Shown in pieces: positions 26,639 through 35,641 of a DNA stretch of 64,000 nucleotides (its first letter is position 1; each line of letters begins with the position of its first letter). The position numbers were made by a program, and so were the translations under genes. The notes under the pieces were generated by a model. It made no database searches and had not been told where the DNA came from. It saw only the letters and a program-made list of their open reading frames with translations. The stretch covers positions 62,001 to 126,000 of the forward strand of contig JAKIUF010000003.1 of assembly GCA_021647705.1 (NCBI GenBank). The letters run 5' to 3'. The DNA comes from Gammaproteobacteria bacterium (GTDB lineage: Bacteria > Pseudomonadota > Gammaproteobacteria > SZUA-152).

Positions 26639-27562
26639 ATTACTTCATTCCAGTCTCATCTTTTGGGTGCCGTTGCCGCTTTGCTGTCGGCGCTTTGCTG
26701 GGCCGTTGCCGCCATTTTGTTTCGACGTATCGGTGACCGCATTACGGCCATGGGCATCAATTTGGCCAAGGGGCTGGTGGCGATGCTTTTTATGGCGGTA
26801 TTGTTATTGCCTGGATTTTATTCCGGGCTGGCGTCGTTGGATACAAACAGTATTGCGGCACTGGCACTTAGTGGCATTATTGGTATCTGTTTTGGAGACA
26901 CGCTGTATTTTCTCGCCTTGATGCGACTGGGCGCTCGACGCACCCTGTTACTCGGTTCGTTGATCCCGGTCACCACCGCACTGATTGCCGTGATTTTTTT
27001 AGGTGAGCAGATTTCCATTTTGGCCTGGTCGGGTATGGTGCTGGCCATTGCCGGTGTCACCTATGTGCTGTGGCAACGCGCACCGCGAGAAAATACGCAA
27101 CAACAACCTTGCGAAAAATACCGTAGCGGACTTTTTTTTGGTTTGTTGTTTGTCGTCGCCAATGCCCTGGGCATTATTGCCACCAAGGTGGGTGTGGCCG
27201 ACATACCCGCACTGGAAGCTACCTTTGTTCGTCAGGCATTTGCTATTGCCGGTTTGACTTTTTGGGGGCTGATGGTGCGTGACCTGCTGGGCTGGGTCAC
27301 CCCGCTACGTGAGGGGAAATTGTTGAAAGTTCTACTGGTTGCTTCATTGATCGGTGCTTTACTGGGTACTTGGTTATCCGTCGTGGCACTGAAATACACC
27401 TATGCCGCTGTTGCCGCCACACTCAATGCCACCAGCCCTCTGTTCATTTTACCGCTGGCCGTTTTTTGGCTGAAAGAGCGTGTCAATTGGCATGAAATCG
27501 CTGGCGCACTGGCCGCCGTCACCGGCATCGGACTCTACTTCAGCAGTTTACGTTTGTTATGA
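26639..27562 (+). CDS. EamA/DMT family transporter, probable ATT start
   Basis: About 307 residues with ten membrane helices and two EamA repeats (GAVAALLSALCWAVAAILFR; then ATKVGVADIPALEATFVRQA ... LKYTYAAVAATLNATSPLF). Drug/metabolite-type exporter; substrate unknown. No ATG or GTG opens the frame. The only standard start is TTG at 26663 with no ribosome binding site, whereas ATT at 26639 has AGGA 7 bases upstream and gives the usual N-terminus TSFQSHLLGA. The frame is closed by TAG at 26600. I prefer ATT; if wrong, the gene starts at 26663. Confidence 0.8.
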   Translation: MTSFQSHLLGAVAALLSALCWAVAAILFRRIGDRITAMGINLAKGLVAMLFMAVLLLPGFYSGLASLDTNSIAALALSGIIGICFGDTLYFLALMRLGARRTLLLGSLIPVTTALIAVIFLGEQISILAWSGMVLAIAGVTYVLWQRAPRENTQQQPCEKYRSGLFFGLLFVVANALGIIATKVGVADIPALEATFVRQAFAIAGLTFWGLMVRDLLGWVTPLREGKLLKVLLVASLIGALLGTWLSVVALKYTYAAVAATLNATSPLFILPLAVFWLKERVNWHEIAGALAAVTGIGLYFSSLRLL

Positions 27563-27582
27563 ATGCGATATGATAAGTGCTG

Positions 27583-27631
27583 CCGGATGTTTTTAGCCGA
27601 AATCCAAGCGTTAAATACCCATCGTTTTTTA
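27583..27631 (+). repeat. deleted fragment of dispersed intergenic repeat
   Basis: CCGGATGTTTTTAGCCGAAA and TCCAAGCGTTAAATACCC are followed by a T-run and AAG. These join two blocks that lie about 150 bases apart in the longer copies (GGCATGTTTTTAGCCGGAAT and GCGTTAAATACCCGGTG), as if the CGCAGAG core had been lost. It lies between the EamA gene and the ABC importer. Confidence 0.6.
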
Positions 27632-27683
27632 AGATGAGGGTGTTTTAATTTTTAATCCATATTTGAATCAACGGAAATAAATT

Positions 27684-28703
27684 ATGTCCCTACCCCACCT
27701 GCCCATTTTTCTTTTTTTGCTGATCAGCTTGTTAACCAGCCACAGTTCTGCCACCGAATTATTGGAAGTGCCTGTTGGCATTTCCCCGGTGATGAGTTCT
27801 GCTGCCATGTTCATTGCCAAAGAGCGGGGGTATTTTCGTGAAGAAGGTATTGATGTCGTCATCAATCCCTTTAAAGCTTCTGGCGCAAAAATGGTGCCCT
27901 TCCTCGCCACAGGACAATTGTTTGTCGCTGGCGGCAACGTTAATGCCGGCATGTACAATGCTATTGCTCAGGATATCCCCATCAAGATCGTTGCAGATAA
28001 AGGCACGGTGAGCCCCGGTCACGGCTACCTCGCATTAATCGTGCGCAAAGATCATCTGGACAGCGGTCGTTATCGCGACCTCAAAGACCTGAAAGGTATG
28101 ACGCTGGCGGTTACCGCCAAGGGTGTCTCACAGCAAATTGTTATTGAAAAATATCTGCGTAAGGCTGGATTAATATTAAAAGACATCAAATTGGTTACGC
28201 TGGCTTATGCAGACATGAATATTGCTTTGGCCAACAAGTCCATTGATGCCACTGTACAAATCGAACCTTTTGTTGCCGTCGCGATTAAACATGATTTTGC
28301 TGTGCGTGTTGCGGGCAATGACGAGATTTATCCGGACCAACAAAGCGCGGTCATTTATTATTCGCCCATATTTATGCAACAACACCCAAAGCAGGCACAA
28401 GGATTTATGAATGCCTATGTGCGCGGTTTGCGTGACTACAATGACGCCTTTGAAAAAGGCGAAGGCAAACAGGATATTATTCGTATTCTCACACAGTCCA
28501 CACGTATTAAAGATGCCTCTATTTATCAAGCTGTGGTACCGGTTGGCCTAAGCCCGGATGGTTTGGTGAATATACAAAGCTTAAAAGCTGATGCGCAATG
28601 GTACTATCAACAAGGTTATCTGAAAGCCATGCCAGACGTTGATACTATTGTTGATCTCAGTTATGCCCGCATGGCAGTTAAAAAACTGGGGGACTACCCA
28701 TAG
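27684..28703 (+). CDS. ABC transporter substrate-binding protein (NMT1/SsuA-like)
   Basis: 339 residues. A Sec signal peptide covers about 1-23 (FLFLLISLLTSHSSA). The mature NMT1/NrtA/SsuA-type fold shows VPVGISPVMSSAAMFIAKER, GYFREEGIDVVINPF, ATGQLFVAGGNVNAGMYNAI and ATVQIEPFVAVAI. Relatives bind sulfonates, taurine, nitrate or the thiamine precursor HMP; the ligand here is not evident. ATG at 27684. Followed by the ATPase and permease genes in a tight operon. Confidence 0.9.
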   Translation: MSLPHLPIFLFLLISLLTSHSSATELLEVPVGISPVMSSAAMFIAKERGYFREEGIDVVINPFKASGAKMVPFLATGQLFVAGGNVNAGMYNAIAQDIPIKIVADKGTVSPGHGYLALIVRKDHLDSGRYRDLKDLKGMTLAVTAKGVSQQIVIEKYLRKAGLILKDIKLVTLAYADMNIALANKSIDATVQIEPFVAVAIKHDFAVRVAGNDEIYPDQQSAVIYYSPIFMQQHPKQAQGFMNAYVRGLRDYNDAFEKGEGKQDIIRILTQSTRIKDASIYQAVVPVGLSPDGLVNIQSLKADAQWYYQQGYLKAMPDVDTIVDLSYARMAVKKLGDYP

Positions 28704-28722
28704 CGAGTTGCACAAAATTTTC

Positions 28723-29508
28723 ATGCAAATTTCCATTGCCCATTTAAGTAAAATTTTTTTCCGAAAAAAACAACGAACTGTTGCTTATGAAAATCTGACT
28801 TTTCAAATCAAGCAAGGTGAATTTTTTTGTATTCTCGGCCCCAGTGGCTGTGGTAAAACCAGTTTGCTGCGCACCATCGCAGGCCTGGAAACTGCAACAT
28901 CCGGTGAACTGACTATTCAGCCGCAGGGCTCTTCCAAACCAGGCACTATTGGTATGGTGTTTCAGGAGCATGGTTTATTTCCGTGGATGACGATACGCAA
29001 CAATATTCGTTTTTTACTGGAAAACAATATTCATATGGTTAATCGTGATCTCGATGCCATTGTTAATGAGTTTATTGATCTGGTTAGATTGACAACATTT
29101 GCAGATTATTTTCCGCATCAATTGTCTGGCGGTATGCGTCAACGTGTCAGCATTGCCCGCAGCTTTGCCAACGAGCCGGGTCTCCTGTTAATGGACGAAC
29201 CGTTTGTATTTCTTGATTACCAGACACGATGCGCATTGCATGGTTTGTTATTGGACATCTGGCAACGCAAAAAAAAGACCCTGGTGTTTGTTACTCATGA
29301 TATTGAAGAAGCCGTTTTTCTCGCCGACCGGGTGCTGGTGATGAGTGCCCATCCTGGCACGGTAAAAAGTATCATTGATATTAATCTGCCACGACCTCGG
29401 GAGTTTTTGACCTTGCGCAAATCATCGGCTTACCAGAACCAAGTCAGCGAACTCATGGAATTGTTGCGTGAAGAATGCGAGCCTTTTAAGAGCAATCAAT
29501 CTGCCTGA
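28723..29508 (+). CDS. ABC transporter ATP-binding protein (SsuB/TauB-like)
   Basis: 261 residues from ATG at 28723. Walker A is GPSGCGKTSLL, the Q-loop is VFQEHGLFPWMT, the signature is LSGGMRQRVSIARSF, Walker B is LLLMDEPFVFLD, and the H-loop is VTHDIEEAVFLADRVLVMS. This is the nitrate/sulfonate/taurine ATPase type. An upstream in-frame ATG would overlap the substrate-binding gene and add an unrelated hydrophobic tail, so it was not chosen. The stop overlaps the permease start. Confidence 0.93.
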   Translation: MQISIAHLSKIFFRKKQRTVAYENLTFQIKQGEFFCILGPSGCGKTSLLRTIAGLETATSGELTIQPQGSSKPGTIGMVFQEHGLFPWMTIRNNIRFLLENNIHMVNRDLDAIVNEFIDLVRLTTFADYFPHQLSGGMRQRVSIARSFANEPGLLLMDEPFVFLDYQTRCALHGLLLDIWQRKKKTLVFVTHDIEEAVFLADRVLVMSAHPGTVKSIIDINLPRPREFLTLRKSSAYQNQVSELMELLREECEPFKSNQSA

Positions 29509-30266
29509 TGCTTAAAAATCGCTATTTTTGGTTGTTCATGTCGCCGTTGAGTGTTTTATTGCTATGGGAAACAAGTACCCGCAGTGGTTTGCTTGACGCC
29601 CGGTTTTTCCCCGCACCCAGTGCCATTTTTTATTATTTGATTTTCACCAGCCCTGGTGAGGGCTTGTGGACAGATATCAGCGCCAGCCTCTATCGTATTT
29701 TCTGGGGTTATCTGGCAGGTTGTGCCAGCGGTATTGCCCTAGGTGTGACTATGGGCCTTAACCATACTGTGCGTGTGATGATTTATCCGCTAGTGGCTTT
29801 ACTTTATCCCATACCCAAAATTGCCATTTTACCACTGATTATGCTTGTTTTTGGTATTGGTGAAATGTCTAAAATTGTCGTCGTTGCCATCGGTAGTTTT
29901 TTTTTAGTGTTGATCAATACTTTACATGGTGTAGACAGTGTGGCAAAAATTTATCACGATGTTGCACAAGTCTATCGCATCAAAAAACATAATTTTGTAT
30001 TGCGAGTGATTTTGCCCGGTGCATTACCTGCTATTTTTACCGGCTTGAAACTGGCTATTGGTTACAGTTTGGTTATCGTGGTGGCTGCGGAGTTTTCGGG
30101 TGCCGATGCCGGTATTGGTTATTTGATTTGGCAGTCGTGGGAAACTTTTTCTATTAAAGCCATGTATGCGGGCATTTTTGTGATTGGCGCTTTAGGGCTG
30201 GCTTTCTCTTTGACACTTAATTTTTTTGAACGCTACCTGACCCCCTGGCGTGATAGTGATAAATAA
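29508..30266 (+). CDS. ABC transporter permease (SsuC/TauC-like)
   Basis: 252 residues with about six membrane helices. The inner-membrane coupling loop is VYRIKKHNFVLRVILPGALP, followed by AIFTGLKLAIGYSLVIVVAA and GIGYLIWQSWETFSIKAMYA, as in nitrate/sulfonate/taurine permeases. ATG at 29508 shares its A with the ATPase TGA stop (TGATG), so translation is coupled. It completes a three-component importer whose substrate is unknown. Confidence 0.92.
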   Translation: MLKNRYFWLFMSPLSVLLLWETSTRSGLLDARFFPAPSAIFYYLIFTSPGEGLWTDISASLYRIFWGYLAGCASGIALGVTMGLNHTVRVMIYPLVALLYPIPKIAILPLIMLVFGIGEMSKIVVVAIGSFFLVLINTLHGVDSVAKIYHDVAQVYRIKKHNFVLRVILPGALPAIFTGLKLAIGYSLVIVVAAEFSGADAGIGYLIWQSWETFSIKAMYAGIFVIGALGLAFSLTLNFFERYLTPWRDSDK

Positions 30267-30270
30267 GTGA

Positions 30271-30292
30271 TTTAGCGCTTAATTCACATTTA
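30271..30292 (+). repeat. end fragment of dispersed intergenic repeat
   Basis: ATTTAGCGCTTAATTCACAT is the right-end sequence of the longer repeat copies. It lies 4 bases after the permease stop. With the fragment at 27583-27631 it brackets the ABC operon. Confidence 0.6.
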
Positions 30293-30447
30293 GATATATC
30301 AAACTAAATCCCCGCCCTCATTCGAAAGGTTCGTTAACGCAACTATTAAGTGTCGCAAGCGTTGAGCAAAACCGAGTATCTTGTTGCCTGGACGAAAGAG
30401 GCGGTATGATGCTTACCACTATTTTAACGATTGCAGCGAGACATACG

Positions 30448-31485
30448 ATGGAATACCGGAAACTGGGCCGCACAGATATCGACGTCAGTGTGCTGTCTCT
30501 GGGAACCATGACCTGGGGTGAGCAAAACACCGAGGCGGAGGCGCATGCGCAGTTGGATGCGGCATTGGCGGCGGGGGTGAATTTTATTGATACCGCCGAG
30601 TTATATCCGGTGCCGCCAAAGGCAGAGACTTATACACTCACTGAACAGTACATTGGCAATTGGCTTAAACGCCGTGGCGGGCGTGATGATATCGTGCTGG
30701 CCAGCAAAGTAGTAGGACGAGCTGACTGGTTGGATTATATACGCGATGGTCAGGTTTGCCTTGATCGTAGCAATATTGAAGAGGCTTTGCATGGCAGTCT
30801 TGAGCGTCTGCAAACGGACTATCTTGATTTGTATCAATTACATTGGCCGGACCGTAACACCAATTTTTTTGGTGAGTTGGGTTACACGCACACACCAGAA
30901 CAGAATGTGCCCATCGAAGAAACTTTACGAGTGCTAGCGGATTTGGTGCAGGCAGGTAAAGTTCGTCACGTTGGTTTGTCCAACGAAACCCCATGGGGGG
31001 TAATGGAGTTTTTGCGCTTGTCGGAGCAATGTGGTTTGCCGCGTGCAGTTAGCGTGCAAAATCCGTACAGTCTGCTCAATCGCAGTTTTGAAGTGGGGCT
31101 GGCCGAGATAGCACACCGTGAAGAGTGTGGTTTGCTGGCTTATTCGCCGCTGGGTTTTGGGGTGCTGAGCGGCAAATATCTGCGAGGCCAGCAGCCTGCG
31201 GATGCACGTATTACCCTTTACGAACGTTTTTCGCGATACTCTAACGTCCAGGCAGTAGCGGCGACGGAAGCGTACGTGACTCTGGCGTGTGAGCATGGAC
31301 TGGATCCGGCACAAATGGCCTTGGCTTATGTCTCTAGTCGGCCATTTTTAACCAGCAGTATTGTTGGTGCCACCAGTATGGCACAGTTGCAAAGCAACTT
31401 GGCCAGTGCGGAGCTGGACTTAAGTGAGGATGTTATCAACGGCATTGAGGCCATCCATCAGGGCCAGCCTAATCCGGCACCCTGA
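30448..31485 (+). CDS. tas: Tas-like NADP(H)-dependent aldo/keto reductase
   Basis: 345 residues from ATG at 30448; an ATG at 30406 would add 14 residues without family support. It is similar to E. coli Tas over the whole length: LSLGTMTWGEQNTEAEAHAQ, DTAELYPVPPKAETYTLTEQ, HVGLSNETPWGVMEF, QNPYSLLNRSFEVGLAEIAH and YSPLGFGVLSGKYL. The AKR tetrad Asp/Tyr/Lys/His is present (DTAELYP, ASKVVG, LHWPDR). Natural substrate unclear. Confidence 0.93.
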   Translation: MEYRKLGRTDIDVSVLSLGTMTWGEQNTEAEAHAQLDAALAAGVNFIDTAELYPVPPKAETYTLTEQYIGNWLKRRGGRDDIVLASKVVGRADWLDYIRDGQVCLDRSNIEEALHGSLERLQTDYLDLYQLHWPDRNTNFFGELGYTHTPEQNVPIEETLRVLADLVQAGKVRHVGLSNETPWGVMEFLRLSEQCGLPRAVSVQNPYSLLNRSFEVGLAEIAHREECGLLAYSPLGFGVLSGKYLRGQQPADARITLYERFSRYSNVQAVAATEAYVTLACEHGLDPAQMALAYVSSRPFLTSSIVGATSMAQLQSNLASAELDLSEDVINGIEAIHQGQPNPAP

Positions 31486-31558
31486 AATAAATTTGAGCAA
31501 TTCTGGAACAGTAACGTTGCGGGTTGAAATGTTTTGAATCAGCAACAAGGGGGGAGAA

Positions 31559-32203
31559 ATGAACAATAGTATCCAGTGGATCAAAGTCTGTGTGATAGCG
31601 GTCAGTATTGCATTGTTAATGGCCTGTGCGACGGTCAATAACAAACACCCTGACGTTGTGTCCGGCGAAATTACAGCGGAATCAAAAAAGCAATTGGCCA
31701 CCGTGTATTTTATTCGTCCCAGGGCATACAAAAGTAAGGGTGTAGCAGACAATGCGGTGCGTATCGAATTTCAGGGGCAGACCCTGCTGACTCAGGATGA
31801 AGGTGCTTATACGTTGTTATATATCAAGCCCAGCAAGGGAGCGCTGAAAATCCATTCTAAAACGGTGTATGCCGATCAGCGTATACCGATAGATGTGTGG
31901 CGTGAACGGGTATACAAGTTTATCGCAGGCAGGACTTATTTTATTTATGTGCGACAAATTGATGAGGAATTTCGTGGCGTATTTTATGAACCGCAACTGG
32001 TGGATTTGCAGGAAGCCAAGCAGTTGATCGTACCAGGGTCGGGCCATTTTAGTAGCACCCGGGCTTCCGGTGCGGCACGTAACGCACCCATTGATGAACT
32101 TACTGAAGTGGATATGCCACCAGCCAGTGCGGTTAAGGAACTGACCCCGGCGATGCCAGAAAATCTCTACAAGCAGGGGAAAAACCTGCGCAAGGCGAGA
32201 TAA
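31559..32203 (+). CDS. DUF2846-like lipoprotein
   Basis: 214 residues. The lipobox LMAC gives Cys23. The mature part has TVYFIRPRAYKSKGVADNAV, LLYIKPSKGALKIHSKT and AGRTYFIYVRQIDE, a small beta-sandwich pattern as in DUF2846 lipoproteins. ATG at 31559 with GGGGAGAA upstream. It lies 9 bases before the LVIVD propeller gene, also a lipoprotein, suggesting one envelope unit. Function unknown. Confidence 0.75.
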   Translation: MNNSIQWIKVCVIAVSIALLMACATVNNKHPDVVSGEITAESKKQLATVYFIRPRAYKSKGVADNAVRIEFQGQTLLTQDEGAYTLLYIKPSKGALKIHSKTVYADQRIPIDVWRERVYKFIAGRTYFIYVRQIDEEFRGVFYEPQLVDLQEAKQLIVPGSGHFSSTRASGAARNAPIDELTEVDMPPASAVKELTPAMPENLYKQGKNLRKAR

Positions 32204-32212
32204 ACTTCAACG

Positions 32213-35200
32213 ATGCATTTTGTTAGAAGGATAAAGTCATCACGACGAAAGGTCACCGTTGTGGCCGCCATGTTGTACCTGTTCGCCATTGTGTTGTTAA
32301 CAGGTTGCGCGGCGGTTTCCGTTGATTCTCGTATCGCCGCGCTTAGCCCCAGTGTTTTGCAGCAGGGCAAAGCCACTGAGGTTATTGTGCAGGTTGAGCA
32401 GTGGACACCTGATTCGCAGTTGGTGTTGATGTCTGCCGGACCGTATGTAACTCATCGTCTGACTTTGCCTGCGTTACCACAGAGTATGACTACGGACGGT
32501 TCACTGGCCTATCTGGCGACGACCGACCGGCAGTTATTCATTGTGGATTTCCCGCCACAAACCGATTCCGCTCGTCTTTTGAAACAACTCACCCTCATTG
32601 CCCCGGCAACACAATTACATGTCATTGATCAGCAACTACTGGCGGTGCTGGCTAATGGCAATTTGCAATGGTGGGATGTGTCGCGGCCCAATGCACCTGT
32701 GATACGGGCGACGCTGACAGCGTCAGGCAAACTGCTGGATGTGCAGGCAGATGCCAGGAATGTTTATTTATTGTTGGATGCTGGTGCAGGCATGACACAA
32801 CTGCAGCGTTGGAAATTTGCCTCCGTTTTCGCGGCCTCGCTCAAGCTTGACCGGGAATGGTTGTTACCCGTGGCCGCCGATGCTTTTGCTGTACGCGGCC
32901 AGCATTTGTGGACAGTGGGTACAAGAGGTATCACGGTGCTGGACATCAGTGGTGAACAGGCTTTGCTCAAAGATGCTCAGGTCACTTCCGGTATTTCCGC
33001 CGATGTACAGTTGCAGGATCAACTGGCTCTGGTCGCTGATGGGGACGGTGGTTTGGTATTGTTCGATATCAGTGAACCGGATGTTTTGCAGTGGCGCGGC
33101 AGCTTCAACAAACGCGGCGCGATTCATGGTTTTTCAACGGACAAAGAGTCTGCTGACGATAAAAGCGCCTTGTTGGTTTTGCGCAATGGTGGTGTATTGC
33201 GATTGAGTCTGGGCAATCCCGAGCTGCCTGATAGCGGCGCGGCCTTCCATACAGATGTGCCAATAATGCTCAGTACTTTGCAAGATAATGTCGCTTTGTT
33301 AGCCACGGAAAGTGGTCTGCAACGGGTAATGATGCTGGGTGATGGTGATGGTGCTATTTCGTCCGAAGGACTGAACCTGGGCGGCAGTCGTCGGGGTGCC
33401 TTTGGTACGGGAAATAAAGAGAATGTTCTTTATGTCGCGGACTGGTTTTCCGGCTTGCATTTGTACGATATCAGCAATCCGCGTCAACTGCGTTACCTTT
33501 CTAATTATCACACGCCAGGGTCGAGCAAAGGTGTGACCCTGATGGGCAATTATGCACTGGTGGGTGATGATGACCGGGGTTTGCAGATCATCAATATTGA
33601 AGATCCGCACCGCCCACACTGGGTTGCCGAATTACCACCTGAAGCTATGGCTGGACTGGGGCTGGCCTATACCATGAAGCGGGTAGATACGACATTATAT
33701 CTGGCTGACCATCGCGGTGGGTTTCACATTATTGATCTCAGTGACATTAAGCATCCACAGCGGCTAGGGGGTTACGACACACCGGGAAAGGCCTGGGATA
33801 TTGATGTTGCGAATGGCGTGGCTTTTGTTGCAGATGACCGCGCGGGTCTGCTGGTATTTGATGTCAGTGATTCCGGTAAACCCGAACCCCTCACTCAGTT
33901 CAATCCCGGAGGTCAGGCAGAGGCTGTGGTTTTGCAGAATGGTCGTGCCTACGTGGCTTTTTTTGACAAGGGGTTATACACGCTGGATGTTCGTGATCCC
34001 CGTCAGGCCAGAGTCATCGGCCACACACCCATCCCTGGCAATGCCCGTGGACTTGAGTTGGGCGACGGGTTGATTTATGTCGCCAGCTGGGAAGCCGGTC
34101 TACAGATTGTGGATACGCGAAACTCTGTTGTACCGCGCATTATCGGCAGCTTTGATAGCGACGGTGCCGCCTGGGGCGTGAAAGTCAAAGAGGGTTATGC
34201 CTATGTGCTGGATTGGTGGGGCGGTATCAAAGTGGTCGATGTGGGACAGCCCTCATGGCCGACTTATGTAGGTCGTTATCAGGCGCGCGGCATTTTGCAG
34301 CAACTGCATAGCAAGGGCACTTATTTGTATGTTGCCAGCGGTGTTGGCGGGTTACAGGTGTATGACGTCAAAAACCCGCTTAATCCTATTTGGGTCACAG
34401 GGCTGGATGTAGAAGATCAGGCTCAGGGATTGTGGGTCGAGGACGAGCGGGTTTACGTGGCGGCAGGCGAAGACGGGGTGATTATTGTTGATATCCGCGA
34501 CCCGTTTTATGCACGCCAAACAGGCCATGTGGATACCTTGGGTGCAGCCACGGCGGTGACTACAGGCAACGGTTATTTGTACATCGCCGACGATCAGGCA
34601 GGTTTGCTGGTGGTAGATGCGAGTAACCCGAAGCGACCCGTAGAGGTGGCTAGCTATGAGATGTCAGTGCAGGATATGTGGTTGCACGAACAGACCCTGT
34701 GGTTAGTGACTGACGCAGGTCTGTCAGGATGGGAAGTGGCCGAAGACGGCCGTCTGAACCAAAAAACCACCATACCCGGTGAATTTATTGCCGTGCGGGC
34801 ACAGGGTGATTTAGTGGTTGCGGCGACCCGGGACGGGGTCGTCAGTTTATGGCGATGGACGTCGCAGGGACTGGATGTGCTCGGACAGTACGCCAGCAGC
34901 GATACTGTCACCAGCCTGCAACTGGATGGGAAATTGCTGTATTTACTGGGGCCGCGCGATGGTCTCCAGGTTGTGGATATTCATCAGCCGGAATCAGCAC
35001 GGCTGGTGACGATTTATCCGGCTACCGGCAATCATACCCGGTTTGTGATTGCCCGTGACGCCGCTTTTTTAGCCGGAGAAGCGAAGCTGGCCTCGGTGAC
35101 CCTGTTGCCGACATTGACCGTCACGGTGAAAAACGAAAAAGAACTGTCAATACAGGTTCCTGCCAAATTGCCACGAGGTGATTATCATCTGCTGGCAGTG

Positions 35201-35359
35201 GAACGGAGGGGTCAGCGCCAGATATTACCCAATGCACTCAAGTTGCAAATCACTGCTCCGGGAAAGAAAAATATCACGCTGGAAGCCTTTCGGCAAATGC
35301 TGAAGCCCCCCCTCAAAGCCCCCGTGGAATCGTTGACCGACCTGCCCGCGTCACCCTAA
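32213..35359 (+). CDS. giant LVIVD-repeat beta-propeller lipoprotein
   Basis: 1048 residues. Signal with lipobox LLTGC, Cys32. More than a dozen ~43-residue repeats follow with cores like LYVADWFSGLHLYDISNPRQ, ALVGDDDRGLQIINIEDPHR, AFVADDRAGLLVFDVSDSGK and LYVASGVGGLQVYDVKNPLN, the LVIVD pattern, enough for at least two propellers. The N-terminal ~60 residues resemble an IPT-like strand region. Likely a surface or periplasmic binding scaffold. No catalytic motif was seen. It ends with a Pro-rich tail, and downstream to 35641 there is only a promoter region. Confidence 0.85.
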   Translation: MHFVRRIKSSRRKVTVVAAMLYLFAIVLLTGCAAVSVDSRIAALSPSVLQQGKATEVIVQVEQWTPDSQLVLMSAGPYVTHRLTLPALPQSMTTDGSLAYLATTDRQLFIVDFPPQTDSARLLKQLTLIAPATQLHVIDQQLLAVLANGNLQWWDVSRPNAPVIRATLTASGKLLDVQADARNVYLLLDAGAGMTQLQRWKFASVFAASLKLDREWLLPVAADAFAVRGQHLWTVGTRGITVLDISGEQALLKDAQVTSGISADVQLQDQLALVADGDGGLVLFDISEPDVLQWRGSFNKRGAIHGFSTDKESADDKSALLVLRNGGVLRLSLGNPELPDSGAAFHTDVPIMLSTLQDNVALLATESGLQRVMMLGDGDGAISSEGLNLGGSRRGAFGTGNKENVLYVADWFSGLHLYDISNPRQLRYLSNYHTPGSSKGVTLMGNYALVGDDDRGLQIINIEDPHRPHWVAELPPEAMAGLGLAYTMKRVDTTLYLADHRGGFHIIDLSDIKHPQRLGGYDTPGKAWDIDVANGVAFVADDRAGLLVFDVSDSGKPEPLTQFNPGGQAEAVVLQNGRAYVAFFDKGLYTLDVRDPRQARVIGHTPIPGNARGLELGDGLIYVASWEAGLQIVDTRNSVVPRIIGSFDSDGAAWGVKVKEGYAYVLDWWGGIKVVDVGQPSWPTYVGRYQARGILQQLHSKGTYLYVASGVGGLQVYDVKNPLNPIWVTGLDVEDQAQGLWVEDERVYVAAGEDGVIIVDIRDPFYARQTGHVDTLGAATAVTTGNGYLYIADDQAGLLVVDASNPKRPVEVASYEMSVQDMWLHEQTLWLVTDAGLSGWEVAEDGRLNQKTTIPGEFIAVRAQGDLVVAATRDGVVSLWRWTSQGLDVLGQYASSDTVTSLQLDGKLLYLLGPRDGLQVVDIHQPESARLVTIYPATGNHTRFVIARDAAFLAGEAKLASVTLLPTLTVTVKNEKELSIQVPAKLPRGDYHLLAVERRGQRQILPNALKLQITAPGKKNITLEAFRQMLKPPLKAPVESLTDLPASP

Positions 35360-35641
35360 AAACGAGTACATCATCAATGGCCTTGAACGATGTACTGGAA
35401 CACGTTTTGCCAGACAGTTCACAGTCCTGTTTTTTTCATCTGGTCAGAAAACACATAAAAGTATAGGGTTTCCACGAGCACCTGTTGTTAATCAATTGCT
35501 TATGATTAGAGTTTATGAGAACGACCCACCGCCAAACTGGTGAGTGGCTCAGGGTTTTGTCGAGATCATGACTACATTTTTCTGTGTCTTGGCCGCTATG
35601 TGCTGAAGCCACTCAGAATCTATTCAAAGCAAAGGGTTAAC

